DNA from: Albugo candida
Lineage: Eukaryota > Oomycota > Peronosporomycetes > Albuginales > Albuginaceae
Assembly (NCBI GenBank): GCA_905220665.1
Contig: CAJNAR010000027.1
Coordinates: 124,001 to 188,000, forward strand
Length of the DNA: 64,000 nt
Direction: 5' to 3'
Part shown: positions 10,076-21,745 of the stretch, piece by piece
How the letters are laid out: each line of letters begins with the position of its first letter
Numbering within the stretch: the first letter of the stretch is position 1
Notes under the pieces: model-generated
The model's input: only the letters and a program-made list of their open reading frames with translations
What the model was told of the DNA's origin: nothing
Databases searched by the model: none
Translations under genes and position numbers: made by a program

Positions 10076-12260
10076 TTATATTAAAGAACGATAAGCCGCA
10101 AACCAATGATTCGGACGAAAAAAGTGAGGGTGATCGACCCAATTATCAGCACCATTTGCTATCCAATCGCCAAGTAAGAGCATTTTTACAACTTCCATCA
10201 GATATGAGTGATTGTCAAGTGCCCCATAGCTTCCAAATGAAGAAGTAAACGAGGATGACGATGAGTAATCGCTCGCGTTATATTTGATCGTAAAGTATCG
10301 CCAGTGCACTGTCACATTCACAAACTTCGAGATCGCCTGTCTCTGCGACGCCGCAAAGAATTGATCGAATGACTCTTCTCGTTGACATATTTCGACCTGG
10401 ATCGGCGCTATCTCGAATCAAATTGAGGTTGCCATGATAACAGTCGAGTCCACAGTGTGAGCAGCTATCCTCAATGCTTTCGTCACAAATTGTTTGGCTT
10501 CTTCCATAGCTTCTCCACTGGTATCCAGAGTTTCGGGTAATCGGACATGACCTTATCAGAGGGTTGAATTTTTATCCTATTCTTCGCGAGACCTCTAAGA
10601 CAATACATGTTCTCCATCGTTGATCTCAATCGCATCCGAACCAACGACATATAAGTATTGAATCGCCAGAGTTTGTGCTGAACGCATTCATTCGGTCAAC
10701 AACACTCCCATTAAGAGGAATTCTCTTCATTTTCCATCGTCGACAATGGGCTCGTCAATGCGCCGCTGGATGAGTTGTAGCAAATAGTATCTGCTACAAA
10801 GATCCAAATTGCAGAGTCTTTGAATCTACTATTGCTCTCGTACTCTTTGCAACTGCGGTCTTGGCTCAGCATTTCCGCAATAGTTTTTGTCACAAGCGCT
10901 CTCTGCTGAAGATAATCTATCTTCATATTGATTCTATCAACTTCCACGTATTCGAAACGTGGAAAGAACGCCATAGATAGGTTGGATCTGTTTCAAGTCG
11001 GCTCTATTTTTCTTGTAATATTGTCCGTCTCGTATGCATGTCGAATAATCGCTCCGAAAGTCGTACAGCGTCCCAGTTCCCGGTCAGATCATCAGCCGAA
11101 TCGCAGCTGCGTTTTGTCGTTTCTTGGAACCTGTAGATCGTCGTTTTCGACTCCATCCTCAGTCAATCAAAGAATAACATCCGAGCCGTCGTCAATATCG
11201 GTGACCTTATCTCCGCTTACATTCCCAACTCTCTCTGTTCCAGAAACCGATTCATTGACAACAAAAACGCCACACTCGGTACCATAAACTGATGGAGACA
11301 ATATTCCGACAGAAAGATTTGCATAAACGATTCCTTGAATCGATTTATCAGTTCATCCCAAAGGGTAGTCATACGTTTCTTGTGATGAGTCTTTTGCAGG
11401 TGGAAAAGTTCCGGGCGAGTGGAGGGGTAGCTTGTATAGTGCGATGGAGGACTGTGATATCCGAATCAATCGGAATCTGAAGACAACTGGATATTGCTTG
11501 TATCAAATCGCTTTGTTGCACCAACGTGCCTCCCGTTGCGAGATATAGACACCGCGAGAAAATTGTGTTCATGCGCTCGTTTCATCTTCTCCCGATACTG
11601 ACGAGTTGATGATGGCTGCAAAGCATCTCTGCTACCCCCACTTGCCATTGACAAAGTTCTTTGTTGATACTCGGAAGAAAGCTGTAATCCCTCCTTTTGC
11701 TTTTTCCGTCGTTGGATGCTCTATCAATCGTGAACAAATTTGACAGCTAGTTTCTAGCTACTTCGTAAGATGCGACTTGAAAAAACTCGTACTGGATGAT
11801 CCATCCACACTTTACACAAGAAGATGAGAATCAGCTCCATAAGGTATCTCACGACTAAATTTGCGAGCTGCGGGCCGTGCTGACAAGTGTGTCGATTCTT
11901 GTGGCTTATATCATAGCCTTCATACAAGCTGTGACGTCGTTGCAAATACATACGATATCATCAGATGGAGTCGAGTATTGAAGTATCTTCTTCGATCTAT
12001 GTAAGCCGGCGTTGTTCCAATCTCACAATTGGAAGCGCGATTTCCTTCATTATCCGCTCCATTTGAAATGGACTGAGCGAAGCTTCTATTGTCACAACCA
12101 GTGAAATCTCGTCCACTTGCATCTTTCGGCGAACGATTGGTTTTACATGTGCTTTCATAGAAGCCAATGATGTTAGAAAAGAAAGAAGTATGTCATGCTC
12201 GTTATCAGCTTGGCTTAACATCGTCCTTGACTTGGTCGGTACTGCAGGATCCATTCTTCC
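10076..12260 (-). other. Coding-like minus-strand fragments, unidentified decayed gene(s)
   Basis: Three separated minus-strand stretches have coding-like composition but are broken by stops and frame changes: 10076-10321 (VTVHWRYFTIKYNAS), 10711-10974 (KIDYLQQRALVTKTIAEML) and 11997-12254 (EHDILLSFLTSLASMKAHV). They may be the downstream part of the decayed gene at 12663-13466, but I could not join them and recognise no family. Confidence 0.25.
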
Positions 12261-12662
12261 AAAAAAGCTGAGCTACTAAGATGTGACGTGATTCATAAGG
12301 GTACACTTCGTTCGAACAAATTGACTGATAAGCCTTTCTCGTGACGAGCTCACCGTTGATATCTGCTCAGGTGCTTTGTAATGTCTCTTCTAGCATGGTA
12401 TATAAATGCAAGTTTGAGCTTGAGATCTTGGACTTCCTTGGTGCATTCTCATGAGTGATGCTTCCGTTCACCTCAAGCTTCGTTTTCTCATTATCGTGCT
12501 CCTAATACATCAGGAATTGATCTATCGCCCGATTGGAGACGCACAATAGTCTGGCTGTGCTAGAAGGAGGTAGTACAAATTTGACCGATCCAGCCAAGGT
12601 GAAGCGTCAAAAATGTATGATGAGATGCGACTACTTGTCGACCATAGAAACGCTGTGATCAA

Positions 12663-13466
12663 TTAAAGTATATCATTCTCACACAGATACAACTTTCCAA
12701 TGTCGTGAAAATACTTCATCACTTGCTGCTTTGGTATCTGCGAATTCATTCCAGACACATTTGGTAGTGCTGATGATCTGTCGAGTGCATCCACATTTTT
12801 TTGAAATTCGCTCGAGTTAGTTGCGACAGTCATTTCTGTCCCTTCACCCAGGGATCCTTCGATGACGTTATCCTTCGTAGCTTCTTTTTGACTCTCAGTC
12901 GGAGCGCACACACTCCAACGACATTCCTTTGTGCTTTTGCATTGATCGCTCGTGACCGACCACATGATCTGAATGACTGTATATCTCCCGACAGAAATCA
13001 TCCTGGGTAATGGGTCTCATCAGTTCATGATGATGTTCCATCCAGACCGACGTGATCAATCGGGGTTCAGAGATGCTAAGCATTCCATATTGTAATAGAA
13101 TACACTGCTTGCGTCCATTTTCGTCCTCCAAAGAGTATTTCTCGTATAAATTTCACCCTTTCCTCATTGAAAGATGTCGTTCGGTAGCGATGTTTTGACC
13201 ACATGACCGGGTTGACATCATAATTGTTGAGGTTCGTGGCGTTGCCTCTGTCACTTTTGAGAACGACCTCCAAGGTCTGATGCTGCGTAACTATAGTGCT
13301 TTGTCGGGTTACTTTTTCTGTGAGAGGTATTCCTTTTTAGTTGATGCAGATGCCAATCCAGAACCCACAATATCGCAGCGATTCGAGACTTGTGAATCTG
13401 TTTCATCATCTTGACTAATTCCGTGCTGTTTGCAACTTTTTATCCGCAACTTAAGATCCAAATGTC
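12663..13466 (-). pseudogene. Unidentified decayed gene, downstream segment
   Basis: Reading from 13466 downwards, coding-like sequence continues through at least four frame changes: KQIHKSRIA, then TLEVVLKSDRGNATNLNN and FNEERVKFIREILFG, then GRKQCILLQYGMLSISEPRL and VWMEHHHELM, then a Ser/Asn/Lys-rich stretch ending KYFHDIGKLYLCENDIL. I cannot name the family. Its upstream edge abuts the truncated TPR-gene copy. The segment at its edge (13376-13466) is repeated in the same orientation at 16328-16443, where the same gene appears to continue, so the gene seems split by an inserted block. Confidence 0.4.
13376..13466. repeat. Diverged direct repeat, left copy
   Basis: It shares runs such as GCGATTCGAGACTTGTGAAT and AAGATCCAAATGTC with 16328-16443 in the same orientation; this copy lacks two short stretches present in the right copy. 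The pair brackets the block holding TPR-gene copy 2 and the SNF2 fragment. Confidence 0.7.
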
Positions 13467-13591
13467 CAACGCCTAAGAGTTACATTTCATCAACCTCCAG
13501 CGCGCTCGCAATTTTTCCTTATTCTATCAAACTCCAACATTGGGTCCAACACGGACGCGTGTGTCACGAAGGTACAATAACCGATACCAGA

Positions 13592-13605
13592 CCGGTATAT
13601 ACCGG
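13592..13605. promoter_or_regulatory. 14-bp palindrome upstream of TPR-gene copy 2
   Basis: The same CCGGTATATACCGG as upstream of the intact gene, here ending about 194 bp before the ATG at 13799. Sequence similarity to the intact promoter covers about 13481-13798. Confidence 0.4.
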
Positions 13606-13798
13606 ACACAGCGACAAATTGGACGCTTTCGATTCCTAAAAAAGCGCGCAGCTTTTCGTCCAAATTGCGACATCGCCTCAAGCTCAATCGTCCAATATCT
13701 TGCATATTATGCTCCACCTCCATGCCGTCACCACAATTTTTCTCTTTCAATCCCATCGCAACGTCCTCTTTTCGTAATTGTTCGTCTCAAACATTGAT

Positions 13799-15706
13799 AT
13801 GCTCACAGAAGTCGATCAGAGAATCCAATTCCCCGTAACTGCACCCGCATCCGACGCTAATCCCACACCCCATTGCAGTAATGCGTCGCATCTCTGTGAC
13901 CGTATAAACACTCAAAAAAACGAAAAGCACTCCGAATGGAATGAGTGTCAAAGTCGTTACCTCAAAAAGGCCCAAGAGCTCATGAATCAAGATCTATATG
14001 ACGCGGCCATTTCCGCGTTCACTAAGGCGATATACGATTTGGAGAAGAAGAAGGGGGCAAATGGAAGCAGAATCAAAGCATTGTACCGCCGTTCGGAGTG
14101 CTTTGTGCACACAAAACAGTACCGACGAGCCATTGAAGATATGACCACATTGATCGCGGAAACACCTCTAAATGGTCGATTTCTGGTGAATAGAGCGCAA
14201 GTGTATGGTTATCTGAAGGAGTATCACGCAGCGCTGGAGGATTACGAGAAAGCAGAGGTCTTATTCACTGAAGAAAACAGCTTGTCAGGCTCCCGATACT
14301 TTCTTCCAGAGCATCGAGAAACGGTTCGATCGATTTATATTCTCAAAGCGCTTCTCTACAGAGAGATGAACAACACGACACTGGCGCTGTGTGAGCTAAC
14401 GCTGGCGGAGAGCGTCGACCAGCGGCTATTGTATCAGGCTCAAATCGCATTCATTCGAGCTCAATTGTATCTCCAGTCTCATCAAGACGAACTCGCGTTA
14501 GTGGCATTGAATCGGTACATCGAAATCGATCAAAGTGGGACGCTGATCGACGAAGAAGCTTTGGAAAAAGACGATCGTATCGATATGCTTTTAGCACGTG
14601 CGGATGTTTTCATTCGATTGGGAAAACAGGAGGAAGCAAAAGGCCTCAGTGATCGCGGCTCTCACTCAATGGAAAACGGAGAGTATACGACCCTTATTCC
14701 AGTCAATCGATCCGAATGGGACTCTCCTCCCTTTTCTGACCCTCAAGCCATTGAATACGCAGACGGTGCGGTGCAGGATTTCGCTTTGATTTTGACGCAG
14801 GACCCTGATGATATTCACGTATTACGACTTCGGGCCGACACGCGGATGCGTTATCTGCATGCGTTCGAAGAGAGCAAGCGTGATTTGGAGACTGCAAAAG
14901 CACTGGATCCTTACGATATCGACACGATTCTCGCGATCGCAACGCTGGAAGCTTTTCAGTCTCAATGGAGCACAGCGATCGCTTCCGTGACAAATGTTTT
15001 GGATCATAATTCAGACAACATCATTGCTCTCTTTCTCCGTGGGCAATTGTATGAGCGTGTGGATAGCTACACGCAAGCTCAAGCCGACTACACGCGTATT
15101 ATCGAGACGCAGGATCCCAAAGTCGTGGAAGAAGACTTCACAGATCCATCGGAAGGCTGGATTTCCAACAAGAAGAAAAGCCGCAAATATCGAGGTCTCG
15201 AGTCCGAAATCAGTTCAAAGATAACGAGTGACGGCGCTCGCGCTCTTCTTCTTCGAGCTCGCATCTTTACTCGCTTGAACGACTTTGAAGCAGCGCTTAC
15301 GGATCACAATCGCATTTTAGAGTCATTTCCGAATCATTTGGACACACAATTGGAACAGCAAAATGCTCAACAAGCATTCCATACACAGACACAAAAACGA
15401 GCGGATCAAGCGATCTCCTGGCTACTGGCACAAGATCAATCTGTCGATATGGAAACCACTGAAAATGCGAGGAAAAAGAGGAAGAAGAATGAAGCCCGGC
15501 CATGTGGGACCTTTGAGGACGCACCCGCCACTGAATTTCTCGATAAAGCCATCCATCCGATCACACCGCCTTCAAAGAGCACATCAGTGTGTACAATTCA
15601 GTATTTGAAAATATCAAAAGTGCTTGCTCACGCACGTAGGCGCAAAGCTGATATAAGTATGGTTATCCGGGACAGCGTTCATGTGAGCCATGAAGAAATC
15701 CTATAG
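13799..15706 (+). CDS. Truncated copy of the TPR-nucleotidyltransferase gene (TPR half only), 635 aa
   Basis: From ATG 13799 to about 15470 the product is almost identical to the N-terminal half of the intact protein encoded at 4507-8190, including all TPRs and the start of the Lys-rich stretch. The similarity then weakens and ends near PITPPSKST. The frame carries on into a different tail (QYLKISKVLAHARRRKADIS) and stops at 15704-15706. The whole coiled-coil and nucleotidyltransferase half is missing, so no catalysis is possible; a free TPR adaptor is conceivable. It is inverted relative to the intact gene. The very high identity over the TPR part with weaker 3' similarity suggests recent duplication or gene conversion. 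Expression is unknown; it may be a pseudogene with a still-open frame. Confidence 0.65.
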   Translation: MLTEVDQRIQFPVTAPASDANPTPHCSNASHLCDRINTQKNEKHSEWNECQSRYLKKAQELMNQDLYDAAISAFTKAIYDLEKKKGANGSRIKALYRRSECFVHTKQYRRAIEDMTTLIAETPLNGRFLVNRAQVYGYLKEYHAALEDYEKAEVLFTEENSLSGSRYFLPEHRETVRSIYILKALLYREMNNTTLALCELTLAESVDQRLLYQAQIAFIRAQLYLQSHQDELALVALNRYIEIDQSGTLIDEEALEKDDRIDMLLARADVFIRLGKQEEAKGLSDRGSHSMENGEYTTLIPVNRSEWDSPPFSDPQAIEYADGAVQDFALILTQDPDDIHVLRLRADTRMRYLHAFEESKRDLETAKALDPYDIDTILAIATLEAFQSQWSTAIASVTNVLDHNSDNIIALFLRGQLYERVDSYTQAQADYTRIIETQDPKVVEEDFTDPSEGWISNKKKSRKYRGLESEISSKITSDGARALLLRARIFTRLNDFEAALTDHNRILESFPNHLDTQLEQQNAQQAFHTQTQKRADQAISWLLAQDQSVDMETTENARKKRKKNEARPCGTFEDAPATEFLDKAIHPITPPSKSTSVCTIQYLKISKVLAHARRRKADISMVIRDSVHVSHEEIL

Positions 15707-15789
15707 TATCTATAATTGTATTCACGATCGGGACACTACAAAAATGTTTTGTAGTCCACGCATTTCCATATGGCTTCATCATCATTTCT

Positions 15790-16325
15790 ACAACATGTTC
15801 CACTTTCAACAAAAGTATCAAAAGCTAAAAATTGCGCCATAAAATATCGATCAGATACTAGCAGCAAAACGGACAAAGAAATTCGAAAAGAGCAGAATCG
15901 ATAATGTGATGATGGTTGTTATCTCTACTTTGTTGAAAGATTGGCCCAACATGAGAATCAGATCCAATGGTGTCTTCATCATGAACCATCTTGCTTCTAC
16001 TTCAGATTGAAGGATCTAAAAAGCTCAAGTATTATTCAGAACGGCCAATTCTGTGGAGAGTGTGAATATGACCAGCCGGGTGATCCTTATGCCACAGGTT
16101 CACTGCTCACTATTCCCTACCTATATATTCGTGCTGCTGTACCCACATCAACGTTCAGTGCCTCGAATGGCTTCATGGGCTGAGCGCAACACCGGTGGAA
16201 TTTTGGGTGAGGACATGGGTTTATTGTAGGAAAACTGTGCCGATCGTTGCATATAGTGCCACTATGCATGCTGCCAGTCGATTGTGTTCAGTTTTTCTTT
16301 TGTGTCCTGCATCCGCTATAGAATC
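15790..16325 (+). pseudogene. SNF2-family (ERCC6/CSB-like) ATPase fragment, N-terminal part to motif I region
   Basis: Plus-strand fragment with stops and frame changes. It reads TDKEIRKEQNR, CDDGCYLYFVERLAQHENQI, then a region equivalent to the start of the SNF2 ATPase (LGEDMGL, then a broken GKT-type loop) and HAASRLCSVFLLCPAS, the equivalent of the VCPxxVLxxW segment. The same sequence, diverged, occurs on the minus strand at about 21205-21745, so the two are inverted copies. Here the gene breaks off right after the CPAS segment at the direct repeat at 16328. It is too short and damaged to function. Confidence 0.6.
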
Positions 16326-16881
16326 CCGAAGCGATTCGAGACTTGTGAATCTGTTTCATCAGCTTGACTACTTCGACTAATTCTGTGCTGTTTGCGAATT
16401 TCCATCTCCAATTAATGTGCCACGTGTAAGATCCAAATGTCTCTCGAAACGCAAGATCTCTCTCCATAACATGAACGATTTGCAAAACCACTTTGCTTCT
16501 CCAACGGCAAACAACTTGAATCCCCATTCTTCCTCACTCTATCTTGACCAAGAGTGCTAGGGTGTCGAAACTTGCTATCATTCGACTTACCATTCGATGT
16601 CACGCAACTGCCGTATTGTTCATTGCTGCACTGCTAGAAGGAAGGATGCAAGCCAGAACGAACGAGTAGACATCATTGATCTCTGCCAAGAGCAACTCTT
16701 TGAGACTCGTTACTACCTGCTTGCGTGAAGGTGATTTTGCTGAGAAGAAAGCCACATGAAACGCTGTCAAAGCATGGTTGTAGCGCTCAGTGGGAGTGAT
16801 ACAAAACGGCTGCTTTGAAGCTCGATGTGGCAATGGTTGCGGGAACTTGGAGATATTTCTTGTGTAATTCGGCATGCACAC
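16288..16881 (-). pseudogene. Unidentified decayed gene, upstream segment
   Basis: Minus-strand coding-like sequence: ERYNHALTAFHVAFFSAKSP and SLKELLLAEINDVYSFVLAC at 16600-16881, then stops, then ERDLAFRETFGSYTWHINWR and the KLMKQIHKSRIA segment at about 16340-16450. The last segment is shared with the decayed gene ending at 13466, which suggests one gene interrupted by a 2.9-kb block. Family not recognised. Further upstream, fragments such as FLTCVRKLQMHTCPIFIPI (near 17400) may belong to the same gene. Confidence 0.35.
16328..16443. repeat. Diverged direct repeat, right copy
   Basis: Same-orientation match to 13376-13466; see the left copy. On the minus strand it reads FANSTELVEVVKLMKQIHKSRIA, coding-like. 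Confidence 0.7.
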
Positions 16882-19300
16882 CGCTCTGTGATGAGATATT
16901 CTATTCGTTCATTCAATTGGAAAATCTCAAATGTTCAATTCGGGCACTGAAGCAGAACCTTTGGAAGGACCGGGTTTCTTACGTTTTGTATAGTTCTGAT
17001 CTGATGCTGAAGGATCTGCCACCCATTTTCTTCCAAAAGGATGTATGCTATCAAGTTCTGCTGTTCTCCCTATTCGGGTGAATGCGTATCATTCCCTGTG
17101 ATCGGAAGAATTTCAAACCTGTCAACAGGAAATCTGCGATGACAAAATACAGGCAGAAAATTTTCAATAATCTTGAAAATTGGATGAGGACGAGATGGCC
17201 ATCATGTCCGAACGACTGCCAAATCCATGGTACGATCTTTCACTTTCTTGTTTTGTCTTTTTAGTATACTTAGACGCAGTTGCGGGGACCAGATGAAGTA
17301 GCACACGATCCAATTGTGTACATTGCCGTTGAAATGATTGGAATGAAAATGGGGCAGGTGTGCATTTGCAGCTTTCGAACGCATGTAAGAAATCCACTTG
17401 TATGACGATGTTGATTTTCATGTACCCTTCATCACGGCTAAAGAGTTTGTTGATAGCACTTTAATTGCGGGATCAATCGATGATATTTTACTAATCATAA
17501 AGCCTTCGCGAGTGCGCATGTTGATAATTCGATCAATATCTACGACGATTCGATGGTCGTGTACCTTTTTTCACCATATTTGATACGATGAGTGGAATTT
17601 AAAATCTTGCATCGGATGACAGTGTGTGTAATGAGAGCGTCGAAATCGAAAGTCGGGGCCAAAGACTTAATTTGCGGATTCAATGCGTCCTGGATTTGTA
17701 TGAAGCGTATAAAATTACTTGAGTGTGTCTTGCTGACCATACTATCACACTTTGTGGGTAAGCTGGAAAGCACATTCAGGTCCAAAAGTTACCTCCAATG
17801 GCTTTTGTGAGGAAACGCAGGCAATCCGTATAGCTATTAGCCAAAGCCTTGACTTGAAACAATGCTTCCGTCCACTTGAATGAAATGACAGTTGATGTCA
17901 TGACGAAGGAGTTGCATCTAGAGTTTGTCGGAAGATTTATTTTATTATCATTTTCTATGGTCTATTACGCATCGAATTGATACACAACACCATCGTTATG
18001 ATGAAAAGGAACGATGACGCTACCATGGGTGAAAGACGACGCTACCATGGGTAAAAAGTGAGCGCGTACACAGCATTGCGAAGCATCTGAGAGAGACTTG
18101 TTGTTGTGGTTTGCCTGCTCGTGAGATCTCAGTAATGTTTAGGCCCAGACGTGACCCATGGTTGCGACCAACGTCATGGCGCATCTTAAATTCCCAAAAA
18201 TTCTTAATAAGTTACAGTCTGTCTCGAATAATGTCCAGAAAATGATGGAGATTATTTATTGTCAGAGCAAATCCTTCGGAATCTTTTCCATTGTGAATAT
18301 AGTAGCCAAGATGTGAACAGCGACCAACCTCTACCACTTCACATATTGAATCCGAGAATACCTTCCCGGGTCTTGAATTTATCGAAATAGGTTGATAGAG
18401 AAGAATTAAGACAGAATACGTGTCGTTATCGCTCATAAATGATTGATAACTTGCTTCCGACTGTAAATGATACTGATTTGGTGCGAGAATTGCGCCTTAG
18501 GTCATCATTTAAGGTAGTCGATTGATCAACCCGTTTTTCTTCAACTACATAAAAAAACGTGACGTTTTTATCAGTATCATTCCCCACGTTGCTGTCGTCG
18601 CTATACGATATGGTTGCGATTTTCCAGAACTCTTCCGCTTTTACATTTTGACGAAAACGTTTCCGATTCCACATAGTACGCCTTTTATCGATCGGTGTTC
18701 GCACATGCTCTTCATCACTGTAACTTCACTTGTCATCAAAGCATCTTCCACTCTCTCATCATCAGCTTCAACGTTTTCTAGCTTAGAATTGAAGCGTGCT
18801 TTTGTAGCATTCAATTGATTGAATAGCATTTGTACATGCACAGACTCAAATTGGTTGTATCTGCTCCATTAATGTCCTCAGAAATATAAACTAATTCGCG
18901 CACACTACTCACGCGACTTGACGATGACAAGTACAAATTGCGCTGCTGTACGTACTCAGAAATAACCGACTAGATTTGATTGAAAGAATTCAGCGAGTTT
19001 ATATCTTAGTGTCAAAGATTTTGTATCAGATAGGATGTGGCTTTTCCCGGCTGGTTCTCGTTCACAGAGTTCCCTTCGATCTACGAATGAGCCAGACAAA
19101 TCGGTTTTTCCTATTCTCAGCTGTAAATTTCAAACCATCCCAGAACGATTCGCTGCCAATACTACCTGTCGTCATCTATTATGGACTGCGTAAGAATGCA
19201 TCACGAACCATTCATGAAATCGGTCCTCAGAATCCAATTGCTCTTCCAACAAAATGACAAATTAAAAAGTATCTTTCGAAATGTAAGCTTCTTCTAGGGA
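16882..19300. other. No intact gene; coding-like scraps
   Basis: Minus-strand scraps with coding-like composition lie at 17164-17421, 17540-17785, 18212-18436 (VFSDSICEVVEVGRCSHLGY) and 18426-18704 (EEFWKIATISYSDDSNVG). None has a confirmed start, intron or family. A short imperfect tandem repeat around GACGCTACCATGGGT occurs at about 18013-18052. The rest looks non-coding. Confidence 0.35.
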
Positions 19301-19309
19301 TCTATAAGA

Positions 19310-21745
19310 TGACCCTATCTATCTGGAATTGCTTCTGTCGTAAAGCTGAGGCTGTGGTTGCACTTTTCGTGCATAGAAAAACGGCTTTGTTCCATGATAC
19401 TTGTTACGCCTTCAAAAGTGTCACCATTAGCCATTGTAGGTGATTTGATACTTGCAGGCAGTCCACGATGCCATACCGCTGATTGGAGAATTTGCTCAAA
19501 ATATCCTAGAAAGATAGCTTTGGGTTCTTGTAGCTGTTCGGTAAACATGATATAGACCGCCGAGTCTCTTTTTTTCGGTTGTTTTAGCCGGCTGACCAGC
19601 ATCCTTGTCTGCCTGTCCATATTGGCGTCGTGATACTACAGTGTTGTTGCCGCACCAAATCGCAAGATAGGCGCAGGGCTGAAAGAACCGGTTTGGCAAT
19701 CTTACAAGATTCCATTTCTTATAAAGGAGCTTCTTGATTTTGTACACCTTCGTGCTCTATGGCAGCATGATTTAAAAAGCCCTGAATTACTTTATCCTTG
19801 AATATGTGCCTTAGAATTCGTACTCGATTTATTCGTAGTTGTATCGTTTCTAAACCTTCTACACACTCCATCTTCGCTAAAGATGCTTGCCCAACGGGAC
19901 CATTCAGCAGGAAAACCTGATTTCCAGCTGGTGGGGCTGGTACATGTCCTACAAGAAAAAGCTCTGTCGTCTAAACACCTTGGTGTGCCTTCATACCTTC
20001 TTTTCCTTCGAGTTGCGCACCACTCGCAAGAGTGCACAGATGACGCAAACTGCGACGATTGGAACGGCGCTTTCTCTTTGGGTCATGTAACACCTTTGTC
20101 GTGTGAAATATTGTTTGAATATCTGACGACGATAAGTTTTCTCTTCAATAGTCTCACTTGTAATCAGCCGATATATAGTGACTTGTTTACTTTGACGAGT
20201 ACGCCAAGATCGTTCTCTGGCCTGCATGTTGTTGCTGGGATTTTAGTCTGGATCAACTATTTTGACACGATTAGCACAGGAGAGTTTAATCCCGATACCA
20301 CCAGCTCGTGTAGTAAGTGAAAAGGTGACAATATTGTTTTCCGGATCGTTTAATTTGTCCACAAGTCTCTATCGTTTCCTTACTGGCGAGGACTCAAGAA
20401 CCTTCCCAGTATATCAACCATCATATGCGTTCAAGTAAGAAACAACACACGATGCTCCTCCTAGTGTTTTTTCATGACCAGAATTGAGCACAATACCAGC
20501 ATCTCACGTCTTTTTATTATCACCGTAATTCTCTGCATGTGAAGATTTATCGTCAGTACTCTAATCAGTCTGAATGATTACATACATGTCTTAGTGCTGA
20601 AATCGTATTCTTTGTAATTGTTACGCAAGTATTCTTCATAGTGATCGTACTGGAAGGCAGTTATAGTCGAAAGAGTAATACATTTACCATTTCATAGGAA
20701 AGTCAAGAGTGTCTGTGCCGTATGCGCCGTAGCATGTATCGATTAGAAACATCTCTTATTATTAGAGCACACTTTTACGCCATCACGACTTGCATTTAGA
20801 TGTATGTGCATAGCGACCTGTCTTGATTGGAAGAACCAATTCATCTGCAAAAGTCGGTAATGTACTTAGCTTTCCTGGATATACAGAATCAAATAGCGAC
20901 CATATTTCCGAAGGTGATTTTGTATTGGTGTGCCTGTGAGTATAAGACGATGGACAGTGCGAAATCGCTTACACAAGAGATATGTCAGCATCAGAATTTA
21001 AACATCCTATGCCCTTCGTCCAGCACGACGTACTCCCAGTCGATACTGAATAATGATTGCTGATTTCGACGAGGTTTTTGTACATTGTGAGCATTACTCC
21101 ACCAGTTCCGCAAATATTCTCAGTCTCACCTGAGGTATCTTTGGGTTTGTGATGTTTAACGATTTAATGAACATCGTTGTATGGTTTATAAAATTCGCGC
21201 GTCCACTATAAAAGAACGGATGCAGGACACAAGCAAAACTGAACACAATCGACTGGCAGCATGCATAGCGGCAACGTATGCAACGATCTGCACAGTTTTT
21301 TTAAGCCCATATCATCACCCGAAATTCCACCGGTGTTTCCCTCATGAAGCCATTCAAGGCACTGACGTTGATGTGGATACAGCTGCGCGTGTATATAGGT
21401 AACAGTGAGCGCTAAGCAGTGAAATAAAGATCATTTGGCTGGTAAGTAAAAGCGAGATATTTCATGATTAAGACAACATATGATTTGATGCTCATGTTCG
21501 GCCAATCGTTTGACATAATTGAAGTGATAGCCATCATCGTATCGAATCTGCTCTTTTCCACTTTCTTTGTCCGCTTTTGCTTTATGTATCTGATCGATAT
21601 TATTTGGCGCCACTTTTAGCTTTTCGACACTATTCTCATGGTTGATGAAGGTAGCCAAATACTCACTTTCATCGTAGTTGCTCTCAGATTGCTCGTCTAA
21701 ATACGCTGTTTGCAAGCTTTTCTTCATAAATCTCAGAGCCTTCAT
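19310..21745 (-). pseudogene. SNF2-family ATPase pseudogene, ERCC6/CSB-like
   Basis: Minus strand, with many stops and frame changes. In order: an N-terminal part from 21745 (DDGYHFNYVKRLAEHEHQI); the ATPase start (LYPHQRQCLEWLHE, GGISGDDMGL with the GKT lost, SRLCSVLL); DWEYVVLDEGH (motif II) near 21030; LWSLFDSVYPGKLSTLPTF and ELVLPIKTGRYA near 20880; QYDHYEEYLRNN near 20640; TTRAGGIGIKLSCANRVKI (motif V) near 20290; and [20 protein letters not shown] with [12 protein letters not shown] near 20150. The order and motifs match the CSB/Rad26 branch of SNF2 DNA translocases, which act in transcription-coupled repair. It cannot make a working ATPase. An inverted fragment of the same gene lies at 15.8-16.3 kb. 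Confidence 0.8.

Noticed and set aside
13490..13756. An 88-codon minus frame upstream of TPR copy 2
   Set aside because: It is antisense to the duplicated promoter, and the intact copy's promoter carries no equivalent intact frame.
13778..13798. Start of TPR copy 2 at 13778
   Set aside because: That codon is TTG; the ATG at 13799 corresponds exactly to the start of the intact copy.
19883..20320. A 145-codon plus frame
   Set aside because: It is antisense to the SNF2 pseudogene; the minus strand carries motif V and the conserved QIFKQ segment.
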